From NCBI GenBank assembly GCA_963556255.1, contig OY744614.1:35525179-35589178 (forward strand): a stretch of DNA of 64,000 bases, given 5' to 3'. The notes under the pieces are model-generated. The model had not been told where the DNA came from. It did no database searches and saw only the letters and a list, made by a program, of their open reading frames with translations. Positions 1 through 11,462 of this stretch are shown here, piece by piece. Position numbers and translations under genes: made by a program. Source of the stretch: Allolobophora icterica (taxonomy: Eukaryota > Annelida > Clitellata > Crassiclitellata > Lumbricidae). How positions within the stretch are numbered: position 1 is the stretch's first letter; the number at the start of each line of letters is the position of its first letter.

Positions 1-545
1 GAAATAAAACGAAGGATTGCGATTGGGAAAGCTGCAATGATTGGACTGGAAAAGATATGGAAGGACAAGCATGTGAGCATAGATACAAAAAAATGCTCGT
101 GAGAGCCCTAGTCTTTCCAACGGTTCTGTATGGGTGTGAGTCGTGGACAATGACAAAGAACATGGAGAAAAAGGTCAACGCATGTGAAATGTGGATATGG
201 AGAAAGATGTTGAGAATATCATGGACAGAGAAAAGGACGAACGAATCAATACGAGTGGAGATTGGTGTCGAGAATGAAGAGTCATTAAAACAAAAAGCGA
301 CAAGATTGAAGCTTGGATTCTTTGGTCATGTTATGCGATCTGATGGGCTAGAAAAGGAAATGATGTTGGCTTGTGGTGAGGGGAAAAAAAGACGGGGTCG
401 ACCAAGGAAGAAATGGATGGATGAGATTCACGATGTAACTGGCATGAATCTGGAAGTACTAAGGGATCTGACTTCGAATAGGAAGCAATGGAGAATGTGT
501 GTCATGACGATTGCTAGAGCTCCAGGAGTTGACAGCACAAGGTGA
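1..545 (+). mobile_element. Non-LTR retrotransposon (LINE), C-terminal end of reverse transcriptase ORF, frameshifted
   Basis: The translation has the region after the reverse transcriptase palm that is common in animal LINE ORF2 proteins: VLYGCESWT, then FGHVMR, then the basic GRPRKKWMDEI segment. Positions 1-90 read in another frame with family-like sequence (RIAIGKAAMIGLEKIWKD) and join the later frame across a seven-A run near 89-95, so a one-base slip has broken the ORF. The element is cut by the window edge; catalytic motifs would lie upstream. It probably belongs to an RTE-like or related clade; the clade is inferred. It is a dead copy. Confidence 0.8.
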
Positions 546-618
546 CAAGGTGAGGCAACTATTCCTAAGGAGTCAACTGGCTCAACAACAGACAACAACA
601 GACTGTCAATTTCACAAA

Positions 619-686
619 TCTTACTTGGATTTGAACCCTTAACTCATACAGTGAAAGCCAGACGCCTTAGCAATCAGCCACCATAC
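619..686 (-). repeat. tRNA-like sequence, probably the head of a SINE
   Basis: On the minus strand the segment has a good internal A box (TGGCTGATTGCTAAGGCG) and B box (GGGTTCAAATCC) at tRNA spacing, resembling a Leu/Ser-type tRNA. The acceptor ends do not pair, so it is a tRNA-derived SINE head or tRNA pseudogene rather than a working tRNA gene. Confidence 0.5.
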
Positions 687-767
687 ATGACAGACGTTAT
701 TCGTCACTGTTCACGTAGGCACTGGTATGTTATATGTGCCCTTATCATGGACAGCTACTGTAAAACC

Positions 768-1143
768 ACCTTATCAATGCCCTCGTGATAATTTGTAAAA
801 ATCAACCTTATCAATGCCCTCGTGATAATTTGTAAAAATCAACCTTATCAATGCCCTCGTGATAATCTGTAAAAATCAACCTTATCAATGCCCTCGTGAT
901 AATCTGTAAAAATCAACCTTATCAATGCCCTCGTGATAATCTGTAAAAATCAACCTTATCAATGCGCTCGTGATAATCTGTAAAAATCAACCTTATCAAT
1001 GCCCTCGTGATAATCTGTAAAAATCAACCTTATCAATGCCCTCGTGATAATCTGTAAAAATCAACCTGATCAATGCGCTCGTGATAATTTGTAAAAATCA
1101 ACCTTATCAATGCCCTTATGATCATTGATCAGTTGTAAAAATC
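768..1143. repeat. 37-bp minisatellite, about 10 copies
   Basis: A 37-bp unit with core ATCAATGCCCTCGTGATAAT repeats head to tail about ten times. Differences are few: TTTG or CTG before the A-run, GCGCTC in two copies, and a decayed last copy ending near 1143. The array lies upstream of the FN3 exons and may be in an intron of that gene. Confidence 0.95.
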
Positions 1144-1573
1144 GATTTATACTCCCAGTGGCAATTGGAGACCTGCATTTAAATGAGACCAGCATACATT
1201 TGCACAGATCGTTGTATATCCTGGTAAAATACCATGTTTATGTTTCTTTTTACCACGAATACCATAGATTTACAGTTTCCTGCGTGTAAAATTGGCTGTT
1301 AATCGTGCAACCTGTAAAGAAGGGCTGTATGGCTTGACAACTCGCTAGATGTTTAAATGCCTGTGAGAGGCTGCAAAAGATGCATATCAGATTATCACAT
1401 ACACGCATACATGCATTTGTACAGTTATACTACATTTACAAAGGTTGCCTTGTTGTTACATGCAACTTTCATGCTTGCCCTTTAGCAGATCCTTCAACCA
1501 CAAGAAATATGCCCATGTCCACTGTTATTGACAGAAACATCTTAAGGTACCTTACTACCTGTCCTGATCACAG

Positions 1574-2667
1574 GTGCGTCGCTTTGACGATGGAACCGTC
1601 GAGTCCCTGGAAGACTGGAGGATCTCCGACCGGTCGGACCACGTTGAGAAACCGATGCTTGATTACACGCTGACTGGACTGTCTCCGAATACAGACTACA
1701 AGCTGGAGGTGTTGGCCAAAAATGAAATGGGGTATTCGAAGCCAGAGGGAGAATTTTTCTTCAGGACAGGTGCAGGTGATTCATAAGTTTACAGATTTAT
1801 GCTGTCTGTGCTAATTACTGGTATTTGGCTGACTGACCAGTTGACTCATCAACTGAAATATTAATTGACTGACCTACTGAATGACCATTGTATTGACTGA
1901 CCGAGATTTCTACAGTGCCCAAAAAATGGTGTCGTTGGAACCAGCTTCTGACTTTCCAACCTACCGACTTAACCGATTTGGCTGACTTTAAGACTGCATC
2001 CGTGTTTAAGACTGTTAAAAATATTATGTGTATAAATGTGAACTTTTATGTAGAAACTGTTTAATGATAGAAACTATTTAATGACACCAAACCTTTCCTT
2101 ATGATTCTTCATCATGATGTGAACTATAACGTTACGAAAATATTAAAGGAATCGGCTCTGAAAGCTGACTTTGTTATAACTTGGCCGTTTATAACATGGC
2201 TTTTCCAAGGGGAGTGTTGCAAGGACTTCCAGGGAATGTATTATTTAAGGAATGTATGTGATGCATTATGATTATTAGTATTATTGTTTTTGTTTATTAT
2301 TATTAATCAGATATTCATGTCATGCTTATTGATGACTTTGCCTTAGTAGCGTGGGTAGGTAATTTTAAAAAGATACGAGTATTTTGAAAAAGATATATCT
2401 TCAATTGTTTGTAAAGTGAGATGAGAAGAGTTCTGTAAAGCTGAATTGTTGTGAATTTCTGTTCAGTCTGTCATATAGGTACACGTTTCTTGAACAGTTT
2501 GATAAATATGTTGCTGTTTCTTATAGATTTCAATTTTGCTTGCAGATGCCCCATTAATTGGCCAGTCGAGTGGCGCTGGACCAGTGATCTATTACTTCCG
2601 TTGGCTTCCATTGTTGGCTGTTGTCAGAAGCATCACGAAACAATGGACAGGCTTCACATTGCCATGA
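1574..2667 (+). CDS. 3' end of a fibronectin type III cell-adhesion-like protein (last two exons)
   Basis: Exon 1574-1769 (phase 0 start, 65 codons plus one base) encodes the C-terminal half of an FN3 domain: an EDW tryptophan, then YTLTGLSPNTDYKLEVLAKN and FFFRT, the usual Y-x-L-x-x-L-x-P-x-T-x-Y pattern. It is flanked by an AG acceptor at 1572-1573 and a GT donor at 1770. The next phase-compatible exon is 2546-2667, which completes a GAT codon, adds 39 residues and ends in TGA. The tail has a small-residue stretch (GQSSGAG) and a hydrophobic run (VIYYFRWLPLLAVV), which could be a GPI-anchor signal or a short membrane segment. NCAM, fasciclin II and related Ig/FN3 proteins fit the domain style, but Ig domains and earlier exons lie outside the window. 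The domain is fairly sure; the last exon is inferred from phase and splice sites. Confidence 0.6.
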
Positions 2668-3690
2668 CAATGCTCGATGACATCAGGACTATTAAAAATA
2701 TTTATTGAAGCTGTTAATATTAGCTGTAGCGTTGTGAGTGTCTGACTTGCTAGAAATCTGTTGTATGAGAAAGTGTACCACGACGATGTGAAGTTCTAAA
2801 TGTTTTGAGATGTTATTGTGCAGTTGACCGTTGCTTGCTTTGAAGACTGCCACGTCTCCTATTTTATTCACTCAATCGGGTTTGACAAGCGGGTTTTTCT
2901 ACCAACCGAAGAAATGCGGTCTCACCAGTGTCATTGTTACAGTGGTATTTGCGATGGTGGTTTAACACTCCTAAGAAACATATCACAAACATAGTTCAGG
3001 TTTGCACGTTAAGTGAAGTGTGGTTCTAAACATGCACTTTCTCAGCTTTCTTTCTAGATTCACATTTGGCAATTTGTAAGCAAGCAACATGTCTAGATGG
3101 TAGGAGAATTAAACCGGCTCCTTCTGACCAGTTTAACCCAGTGGCTTTAACGCAGTCAGCGTAGATCAAGGCGAAAGAATGAACCGAGGCTGATATCCGT
3201 CCTTAGTCTGAGATACCAGTAGATATGCTACACAGACACCTATGGACTATTGATCTGCGGGTGTTGAGAATCAAAAACATCATTCCATGCCCCGAAGCAA
3301 TCGGCTGTTTACCGTTTTTCTAAACTCTGTATAAACTTTGTATAAAATTTTACTAAGGAAAGAAATACTCTGCTCAGAAATCCCCTTCTCAGAAACACTC
3401 AACTCAGAAAATTTTGTTGATCACTTGACATTTTGTTCTACACAAAACAATTTCTATACTGCATCCTCTATTATGCAACCAGGCAAGGGCGTCTATCCCC
3501 CCTAAGTCATTGGAGCAACTTCCCATTTTCCCCCTTCTTCTTCCCCTTCCCCTTCCTTCCTCCCTAAAATGGTGGCACACACATTGACAGATCTTCCCCC
3601 TATTTCTTGGATGGAGCATTTGCTGCAAAGTTTCTATGGTGTAGACGCCCCTGCAACCAGGTCAGAATTTGAAATGAAAGTCCAAGTGTG
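2668..3690. other. No gene seen; 3' UTR or intergenic DNA
   Basis: Single-copy looking AT-rich sequence follows the FN3 gene stop. Short open frames here have no recognisable protein. Part may be 3' UTR of the FN3 gene. Confidence 0.4.
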
Positions 3691-3692
3691 AT

Positions 3693-3850
3693 GTCATTGA
3701 CTGGAGTGGTGCAGTGGTGAGTGTGTTAGATTGTCGGTGTAGAGGTTGGGGGTTCCAATCAGGAGAACTTTTAAGGTTTCTGGTTTACAAGTACCCCGTA
3801 ACAAACTCGGCTGTAAGATGAATAAATCAACTGCGGACTGCAGATTTGAA
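3693..3850 (+). repeat. tRNA-derived SINE
   Basis: An A box (GTGGTGCAGTGGTGAGTG) is followed about 35 bases later by a B box (GGGGGTTCCAATC), the layout of a polymerase III promoter. The downstream body runs to roughly 3850, but its end is not clear. Confidence 0.55.
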
Positions 3851-4186
3851 GACTAAGTTGGTGTTTTAAAAAAACAGGCCATTGACGGAGCTAAGATGGA
3901 GCTTCATAACCATGGCTATCTCTCAGAGTTGGCCTCAGGATGTAAGAGTCTTCTTCATAAACTGTTTGCAAATCTACCACCTATCTTATAGCACTATATA
4001 TAGCAATGCACTAGCACCCAGGCACAAAACATTTTAGCAGATAATAAGGCATGAATGTATAACAGCTGTGTTAAGTGTTGCTCTGTTAGTAACCCTGTTT
4101 TAACTGGTTTTTACATTTCTAAACTTTTTGTATACCTTCTGTAGGTTTGTATTAGTTTTGATGTTCTTAGACGAATCTGTAGTTGT

Positions 4187-4286
4187 ACACATGCATATAT
4201 ATGTATATATGGATACATATTTGTCGATATATATACATATACATACATATATACACATATATGTGTGCATATATATATGTACAGAG
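4187..4286. repeat. TA/CATA-rich microsatellite
   Basis: Imperfect CATATA and TATATG runs, nearly self-complementary. Open frames on both strands here are by-products of the repeat. Confidence 0.85.
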
Positions 4287-4419
4287 TTAGAGATACCTCA
4301 ACGTGCAAAATGTATAGACATGTTTTTTGTCCAAATTGTTAGTGAACCTATTCTTTATTCTTTTGGCTTCATATTTCATAATTTATTACTTGTGTTTTTG
4401 ACTTAGACTATTAGACTAT

Positions 4420-4828
4420 TATTAAAAATCTACTCCAAGCCATACTAAAGAAGATGACTAGGCTAGGGTACCTGCTCCGGAGGGGGGTAACATTCGACCA
4501 ACTCTGCAGGCATGTGGTTGTCGGTCTTTTTACGGGGTCTTGAACAACCGTGGTCATGTTCTTCATAAACTGCTCCAACCCAAGAAAGCTAAAAAATTTT
4601 GTACTCCGACCTCGGTCTCGTGATAGAGTGCTTGCTCCACTCGACAATAACATGAGGAAAAATTTCGTTGGGAGAAGGTTGTACTCATGTTGTACTCATA
4701 TTGATTCTGTTGCTGTTTTTTTTAAACTTTTGTATTCTGCATTTTGTATTGTATTATTTGATGTATGTACACTGGAGTGCGAATCTCTTGCAATCGGTCA
4801 AATAAAGAATATACTTACTTACTTACTC
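4420..4828 (+). mobile_element. LINE 3' end with AATAAAGAATATACTTACT tail
   Basis: The segment ends in AATAAAGAATATAC followed by (TTACT) repeats. The same terminus occurs at 22419, 45034 and 61757 in unrelated contexts, so it is the shared 3' tail of a LINE family. The upstream part is a decayed coding remnant: its frames keep a pattern like the 61160-61790 copy but are interrupted. Confidence 0.75.
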
Positions 4829-5045
4829 AGTTCAATTAGGTAAGAGTCCTCATCTCACTATATTACTGGTTTGGGTGAGAATAGAGACTTCCCCCCTTCT
4901 AACTCTTCCATTTCCACTAAGTGGTACATGTAATGGGCTGTCAGGATGAGGAAAGCTATTAGGCCAACAAATTATGTGTAGAGTTAATTTGTGAAAATTA
5001 TTGGGATCTCAATTGAGTTGAGCTCAAACTATCAAGCCAAGCATG

Positions 5046-5176
5046 CATAGTCGTAAACTCGGGGGGGGGGAGGGCACGTGCCCCCCAATAATTGAGATGG
5101 ACTGTACACCCAATGCAACAAGTGTAGAATTAGTAACCAAATGCACCCCCCGATATTGGACAAGTTTACGCCAGTG
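5046..5176. mobile_element. 131-bp MITE with 8-bp target duplication
   Basis: The ends are CATAGTCGTAAACTCG and, reverse-complemented, CACTGGCGTAAACTTG. The flanking 8 bp CAAGCATG is present at 5038-5045 and 5177-5184. A run of ten Gs is just inside the left end. The 8-bp duplication fits hAT-type transposition. The right end is nearly the same as that of the element ending at 37975, so they are one family. Confidence 0.9.
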
Positions 5177-5184
5177 CAAGCATG

Positions 5185-8100
5185 GTTTGAACTATCCCTA
5201 TATTTCTCTCCCAAATGCTTGCCTATTGGGAGGGAGGACAAATCCAGCTGCCTTTTACGAGTTTGTGTGCATATTACAAGCTGCATGCTGGATGTGTCTC
5301 CTCTGTGATTCTGTCATTGGTTTTTGACGTTTTGTGTGTTTAAAATTCTTGGTATTATTGTCATTGCAGAGTCACGTTGAGCACAAGATAGTTCAGAGTG
5401 CTTGGCTTCTTTATTATTGAATCTTCTTTGTGTTCTCAGCTTTCCTTTTAATGATCATTCTGATGATATCCACGATTTCAGTTTTTCCATTGAGTTAGGT
5501 GTTTTTATAAGATTGCTAGTTTTTTTATTTTTGATCCAGTCTTTGGTTTTAGTTACTAGTCATCCAACTGTCATTACCGGTATACCTGATGATGTATCAA
5601 AGGAATGGACAAGTGTAACAGACATTGATGTTTGGCTAGAAGATGCATAATGAAGTTTTTAAAATATTGAGGATGGCATGTGAATCTGGTCATGGAAAGC
5701 AAATTTACAGTGCATTATGAAGAAAAACCCTTTATGACTGTCACCAGTTTGTGCATTTGCCATGGGGATATAGTACAGCTCACGCTTGTTGCTTCTATGG
5801 CAAGTATGATATGACTTCTGTTCAAATTAAAATTGGTATGAAGTCCCAGTTACTTTCATTTTCTCGGCCTCTGCATACGAACATCGATGTAATCAGCCCA
5901 AACCTTTCACCAAGTGTTTTTCATTGGAAGTAGATGTGAGGAAATCGTTTTTCATGACTAAATTTTCTTTCAAAGTTAGGTTTTATTGTAGTTTTTTTAA
6001 ACATAATTTGTTTACTGGCTAATGCTTGGAACACTGTTAAGCAGTTTCTTTAAGTGTGTGTGGCGATATGTACAGGCCCAATATCTATCTTGGCATTTCT
6101 GCAAACTGGTTTCTTTCATACATGGTCATGTAGACTGGTTTTTACTTGTGCTACATAAAATGCAAACGACTTGCAATAAAAAAGTTAATAAACTGATTCC
6201 TGAGGTATGTGAATATGCTTGTATACATTAGATACTGTAAATAAATTAGTTAATACTCATGGCCGCAATGTAAATGAGCAGTACAAAATCACGAGCCTTA
6301 TTACGCATTTTGTTTGGTTTCGCTATGAACCAAGCATTAACAAGCAGAAATTATCTTTCGCTAAGTACAAGTTTTTCGGGGTACAAACAAGGTGGCCTTT
6401 TGTGGCAGTTCAGCGTGGTAGCTGCCATGGCCAAATCGGCATTTGTAATGCTGTAGGAACAGTTGTCGAGTTGTTGAATTTGCACTCTGAAGACTGTAGT
6501 TGTTGCTATAGGCACAAAGCAAAACAAATTTCTGCTCTGACTTGTTGCAGTGTATACCACTTTCTAACATGATTCTGTACAAGCACCGCTGAGTTAGGTT
6601 TCACCAGTTTTATGAAACTGGTTTCATATGAGATCTTTTTCAAAAGTAATTCTTTGAAACAGCCAGGCACTGGGTTTTGAACCAGACTTTCTAGACTGGG
6701 TGACTTGTCATGGAAAACACTGGAACTCCTATCACGCATAAACCTTCAAACTTTTCAGGCATTTTGCTTCTCAGTGCCCTCAATCAGTTTTTATAGTAAA
6801 GACAACCGACATTTTAAAAGTGTTTTTAACAGGTTTCCATTTACAAACCGTCACAGCCTTGTTGTTATTGCTTGACCACTTGACTCATTTTGGCTTTATA
6901 TACAGCTGACAGTTGCCTCGTGTAGGATTGCCTGCCTGATGACGTTAATGCTTAACTAAAGGTGTCGTATGTGTTGTTGTGACAGTAGTTCGTGTAGCAT
7001 ATGTTTTTAGTGATAAACGGGCATTCTAAGCACACAGGTTGACTCTCAAAACATTGGTTATGTGTAACATTAAGTGCAAGCAGATGTCAGCACATGCACT
7101 TTCACATGCTGATCGTCAGTGTCGCGACTGTGCATGCTGCATCAACCTTACCCCAGTAGTTCATGCTCTGCTGCATTTAGTGTACATGTATGTGTATCTT
7201 GGCCTTTACAAAATAACTGAAGTTTTGTGTAAGTTGTTGTGTTGTAAAATTTAAGCCGTTAATTTACATGCCAGGACAGTGACGAACACTCAGTATTAAC
7301 CAATGTCTAGGTCCGTTATGTGAAACCTGGAGGTTGAATGCATGTATATTGTCAAGGTAATAGAAGTTTTTGTTTATTCAAGTGCAAAACTGTTGTAATC
7401 TATCTCGTACAAATGTTTTCTCAGCTCCAGACAACACCCAATAGCACACCCCTAATTTCTGTTTGTATGGCACTCTGTTGAAGCACAAATTTTGCAGATT
7501 CTTTCCATTTACGTTTGCTGAAGTAAAGAGATATAATGGAGCTGTGCATAGATTTTGAACCCCTAGAAACGAACAGGAACATGTAAAAATCCAAACAAGT
7601 TACAATTACGAGACACAACGACAACAAGAGCATCACGAAATAGCATCAAATTTCGTGCTGATTCATTTTCTGTACACTGACTTAAATGCGAGACAAATCA
7701 ACTTATGATTTAAAAGAAATAGTTGTTTAATGCTACCCAGGTAGTGTCCGTCTCCACTTATTTGTGGTGACAGTAATCAAATAGGCAAATGTCACAAAGG
7801 GCTGAAAAAGGTGGACAACCTTGTTCCAACCATTCCTCATAACTAAGAGTATACAAAAACAGGTGAAAATATATCTGGTAAACTATGACTTCCTTTTCAT
7901 GATGAAAGAACAGATTAACAGAACTTTAAGACGCTAACAACTTACAGAGATGCCTACCAGGTATGCTAACGTGTGTAAAGGATGTGACTTCAAAGTTCAA
8001 AGATTTGGTCCTGTGTTTAACAGCATCTCATGAAATTAAGGCTTAATGACAACAAATCCTGCTGATCTAATCATCAAATTTATAATACTACAGTACAAGC

Positions 8101-8902
8101 AACTGAAAAACTCAAGACACAAAACACATGCTGGAATTTTCATCACAATGTTTATCGTGTTTTGCCTAAACAGGACATTTCAGGTTTTTCTAACATCCCA
8201 GTGAAAATACCTGTAGATAATATCATGTAACACCAAACAGTGAATGAGACCGTTCAGTCAACTTCCATATGTTAGTGAATTATGTTTCTTGTTTTACTTT
8301 TAATCCAGCATTAAGCCAATTGATAATCATGTTTCATAGACACGTCCCAGCAAGGCTTTGTCTTTCGCCGCTGAAGTTCCATGCCACTATTCAAAACAAA
8401 GGATAGGATCACATGACAGGTACAACAATGACCAGAAAATAATGGTGAATCTTATGGTCGAACATTTCACAAAAAAGTGGCAGTTTTGTGTTACCTTTCC
8501 AGTGGCAATACTGCGTCCACTATAAGATCCGACTGCTACTAATTCAGCAACACAAGCAACCATCAGATCAGGTCACAGAGCAATGGACAGCTATATAATT
8601 ATTTTACCTTCTTACGGTAATGTAATGCCAATATCTAATTACTAGATATTAACTGGAATTGCTAAGAAATACTGTATTAAACCTCAAATGAAAATCCCAG
8701 CACACTGGCTGACCCAAAAGCAGCTTGTACTTGCTTTGCAAACTTAACCACCATTTCATGCACAAAAGTGGCCTTTATCAAACGACACTGAATCTTGTTA
8801 TTTCAATATCACTCAGCATTCAGATCTGTTTGTTACTTCCAATTCTAACAAACATAAAATCTCAGAAAGTGTTTCAAGTAAAACTCGGCTACTGTCCAGT
8901 TT
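5185..8902. other. No gene recognised; convergent 3' region between the FN3 gene and AAR2
   Basis: About 3.7 kb of AT-rich DNA with only short open frames. A minus-strand AATAAA (TTTATT on the plus strand near 7373) could be a poly(A) signal for AAR2, giving a 3' UTR of about 1.5 kb; this is inference. A plus-strand AATAAA near 6175 could end the FN3 transcript. Confidence 0.3.
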
Positions 8903-11416
8903 CTAAAGGACAACAACTGGTGCGTATTCATCTTGCTCGCCGCTGAAGTTCCACCTGAATCGTTTCTCGAGGTGCGACCGGAAACTAAGTCCACGCTTCT
9001 TCAGTTCACTACTGGCACCGCTTGCCTCGAGGTTTTCAAAGAACCTCGACAGAGTACCAGTGAGGAAGTTGTCTCGTGACACGATGTCAACAAAAAAGTC
9101 TTCTGGTATTTCCTGGATGTGGTAGTGAAGGACTGACACGAACTTAGTAAAGAGGACAGGGTACGTGGTCATTGCATCAACGCAACTACACAACAGATTC
9201 ACCAGACGTTTCCACTGCTCAAATCCTTCAAACACCTAAAAAGACATGTATTATCTATCACTGTTTGTTAAACAAATTAAAAACTGTAAACTAAGTATGC
9301 TACACATGTTCAACAACATTTGACTTGCTTCATAGGCCGTCGATGTCAACCTTAAATTGCATCACCTTAACTGGTGTTAATTAAAATACTTCAAACTAAG
9401 ACTTTTGAGATACAACTCAAGCATTATCAACTGATATTGAAAGAAAATTATGACTAAATAAAATCAAGTACTGCAGGGAATTAAATAAAATTCTAGGTTC
9501 ACCAGCTTCGATAAAGTCATTCCACACAGCGTACAATGCAGTCACACTCCAAGCACTACATTTCTGTACTGACCAAATCATATAACCATAGGAACATTTC
9601 CACAAATTTTCAACTGTCTAACAGCCAGTACTTCTGGGCAGCTCTCAGTTACGTGATATGGTATGGTATCTGGGAATTTATAAAGCACCTCTCCAAGTAC
9701 AAAGTATTCACAGGCACTCTCAGGAGACAACCTCAACTGAGACTGAAAAGCAATGCCAACAGAAATAAGGCAACAAACTCACCTGTCCAATCAGGAAAGC
9801 GATGAACGCAAACTGCAGTTCACCCAGCAAGCCAACTGGATCGCCATCATACGTTGACGACTCCAGTGTGCACTTGAGTATGTAACTGTGATCCATGTTA
9901 CACTGCGTAATTTCAGCAACAGTGGCACCTTCCGGATGCTTCTTCCGAGGAATTGGGGTGAACTGGATTTCGGTTCCTGGACACGGCTGCATGTTGGGCA
10001 GACGAGAATCCTCACTGTCCCCTTCATTTTTCGACCACTTTGAAGTCGAGTGATCGTCAGGGACTTTTGCTTCTTCAGCCTCCCGTGCTTCACGACGTGA
10101 TTGAGTGGTGCTTCCGACAGACAGTAAAGGGGTAACGGCACAGATCTTTCCGTTTTCTGGCAGCAGATGGTCCATCAGCTTAGGAGTGATTAAGTTTGTC
10201 AGCGCGACCCACTTTTTGTAACTGAAACGAGAAAACACAGCCTCACACAGTTTTATCCATTAATTAGTCTTATAGATTAATTAGTCTTATATTAAATTAG
10301 AAGAACTTTGAAAAGTGTTTCTCCAATCTAGATCCAAAGGTCATATATTTATTTTCTCCACCAGCAGAAAACAACATTTCATAATTTCTGTCTGGTTAAA
10401 ATTAAAAGGAATTGTGTCAAGAGATTCATCATTTATTCATTCAGTTGACTCGGAACACGACAAGATTCACTAACAACATGATAGTATGTTTGGGTGATTA
10501 ACTGATTATGTAGCCATGTAAACCTGCATATCCTGGTACCCAATGAAATGCATTATTCTATTGTATTTGTCAATTTATACAGCACCTTCTGCAGAACAAA
10601 CTATTCAGGACTGCTCAAACAGGATCCAGTCCAGTTATTAAAGCTTTCTTCTTAGGTCCCCAAAATTTCTGTAAAAAACCTGAATGTATCCTTTGGGTAC
10701 AGACTATCTCCTCCAACTATGTAGTCTATTTCTAGTCTATTTCTACAGAAATGGTAAGCTGTACACGTGGCAGATACTTCGATTTGTCACTTTAGACCTT
10801 TGCACTTCAGCAAAAAGAACCAGGTCACTTGATTAATGGAGTTTCACAGTTGCTGGCCTGTCTTCGTAGCAGTGTGATCTCTGGCTCTACACTGACTAGT
10901 TTACGAAAACTTAAAACAAATCCTTTTGAATCCAGAATAAGATTTAAACTGGCTACTCTGTCCTATAAAACCCTTACAACGAGCACTCCTACCTACCTTC
11001 CTTCAACCACTAGTATCTCCGTGTATCCGTTCCCACAATCTGCTTTCTTTGGGTATGGTAATAATAATAATAATAATAATAATGTGTCATCAAGCACATC
11101 AGTGTCTGAGCAGAACCATAACAAACCACACTGTGAATATTTACTGAGAAGTTAAAATGGGTCTTTATGTCAAGCCTCAATGTAGCACTGTCATAGGCTC
11201 TTGTGCATTCTGTGTTGCAGCCCCACGGATTGGAACTGACTACCAATGTTTAACCGTTGCTCAAACTCTCTTCTTTCAAGAAATGCCTCAAAACGCACTA
11301 CAGATTTCTCATTGGCTTCAAACATCTGGACATCTAACCACCCTCTTCACCTGGCAACTGACTAACCAAACCTCAGATATGCATTTCTGTGCGATCTTGC
11401 GCATTTAAAAATGCTC

Positions 11417-11462
<46 letters not shown>

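Noticed and set aside
768..1143. CRISPR-like regular array
   Set aside because: Units are directly adjacent with no spacers, and the DNA is animal; it is a minisatellite.
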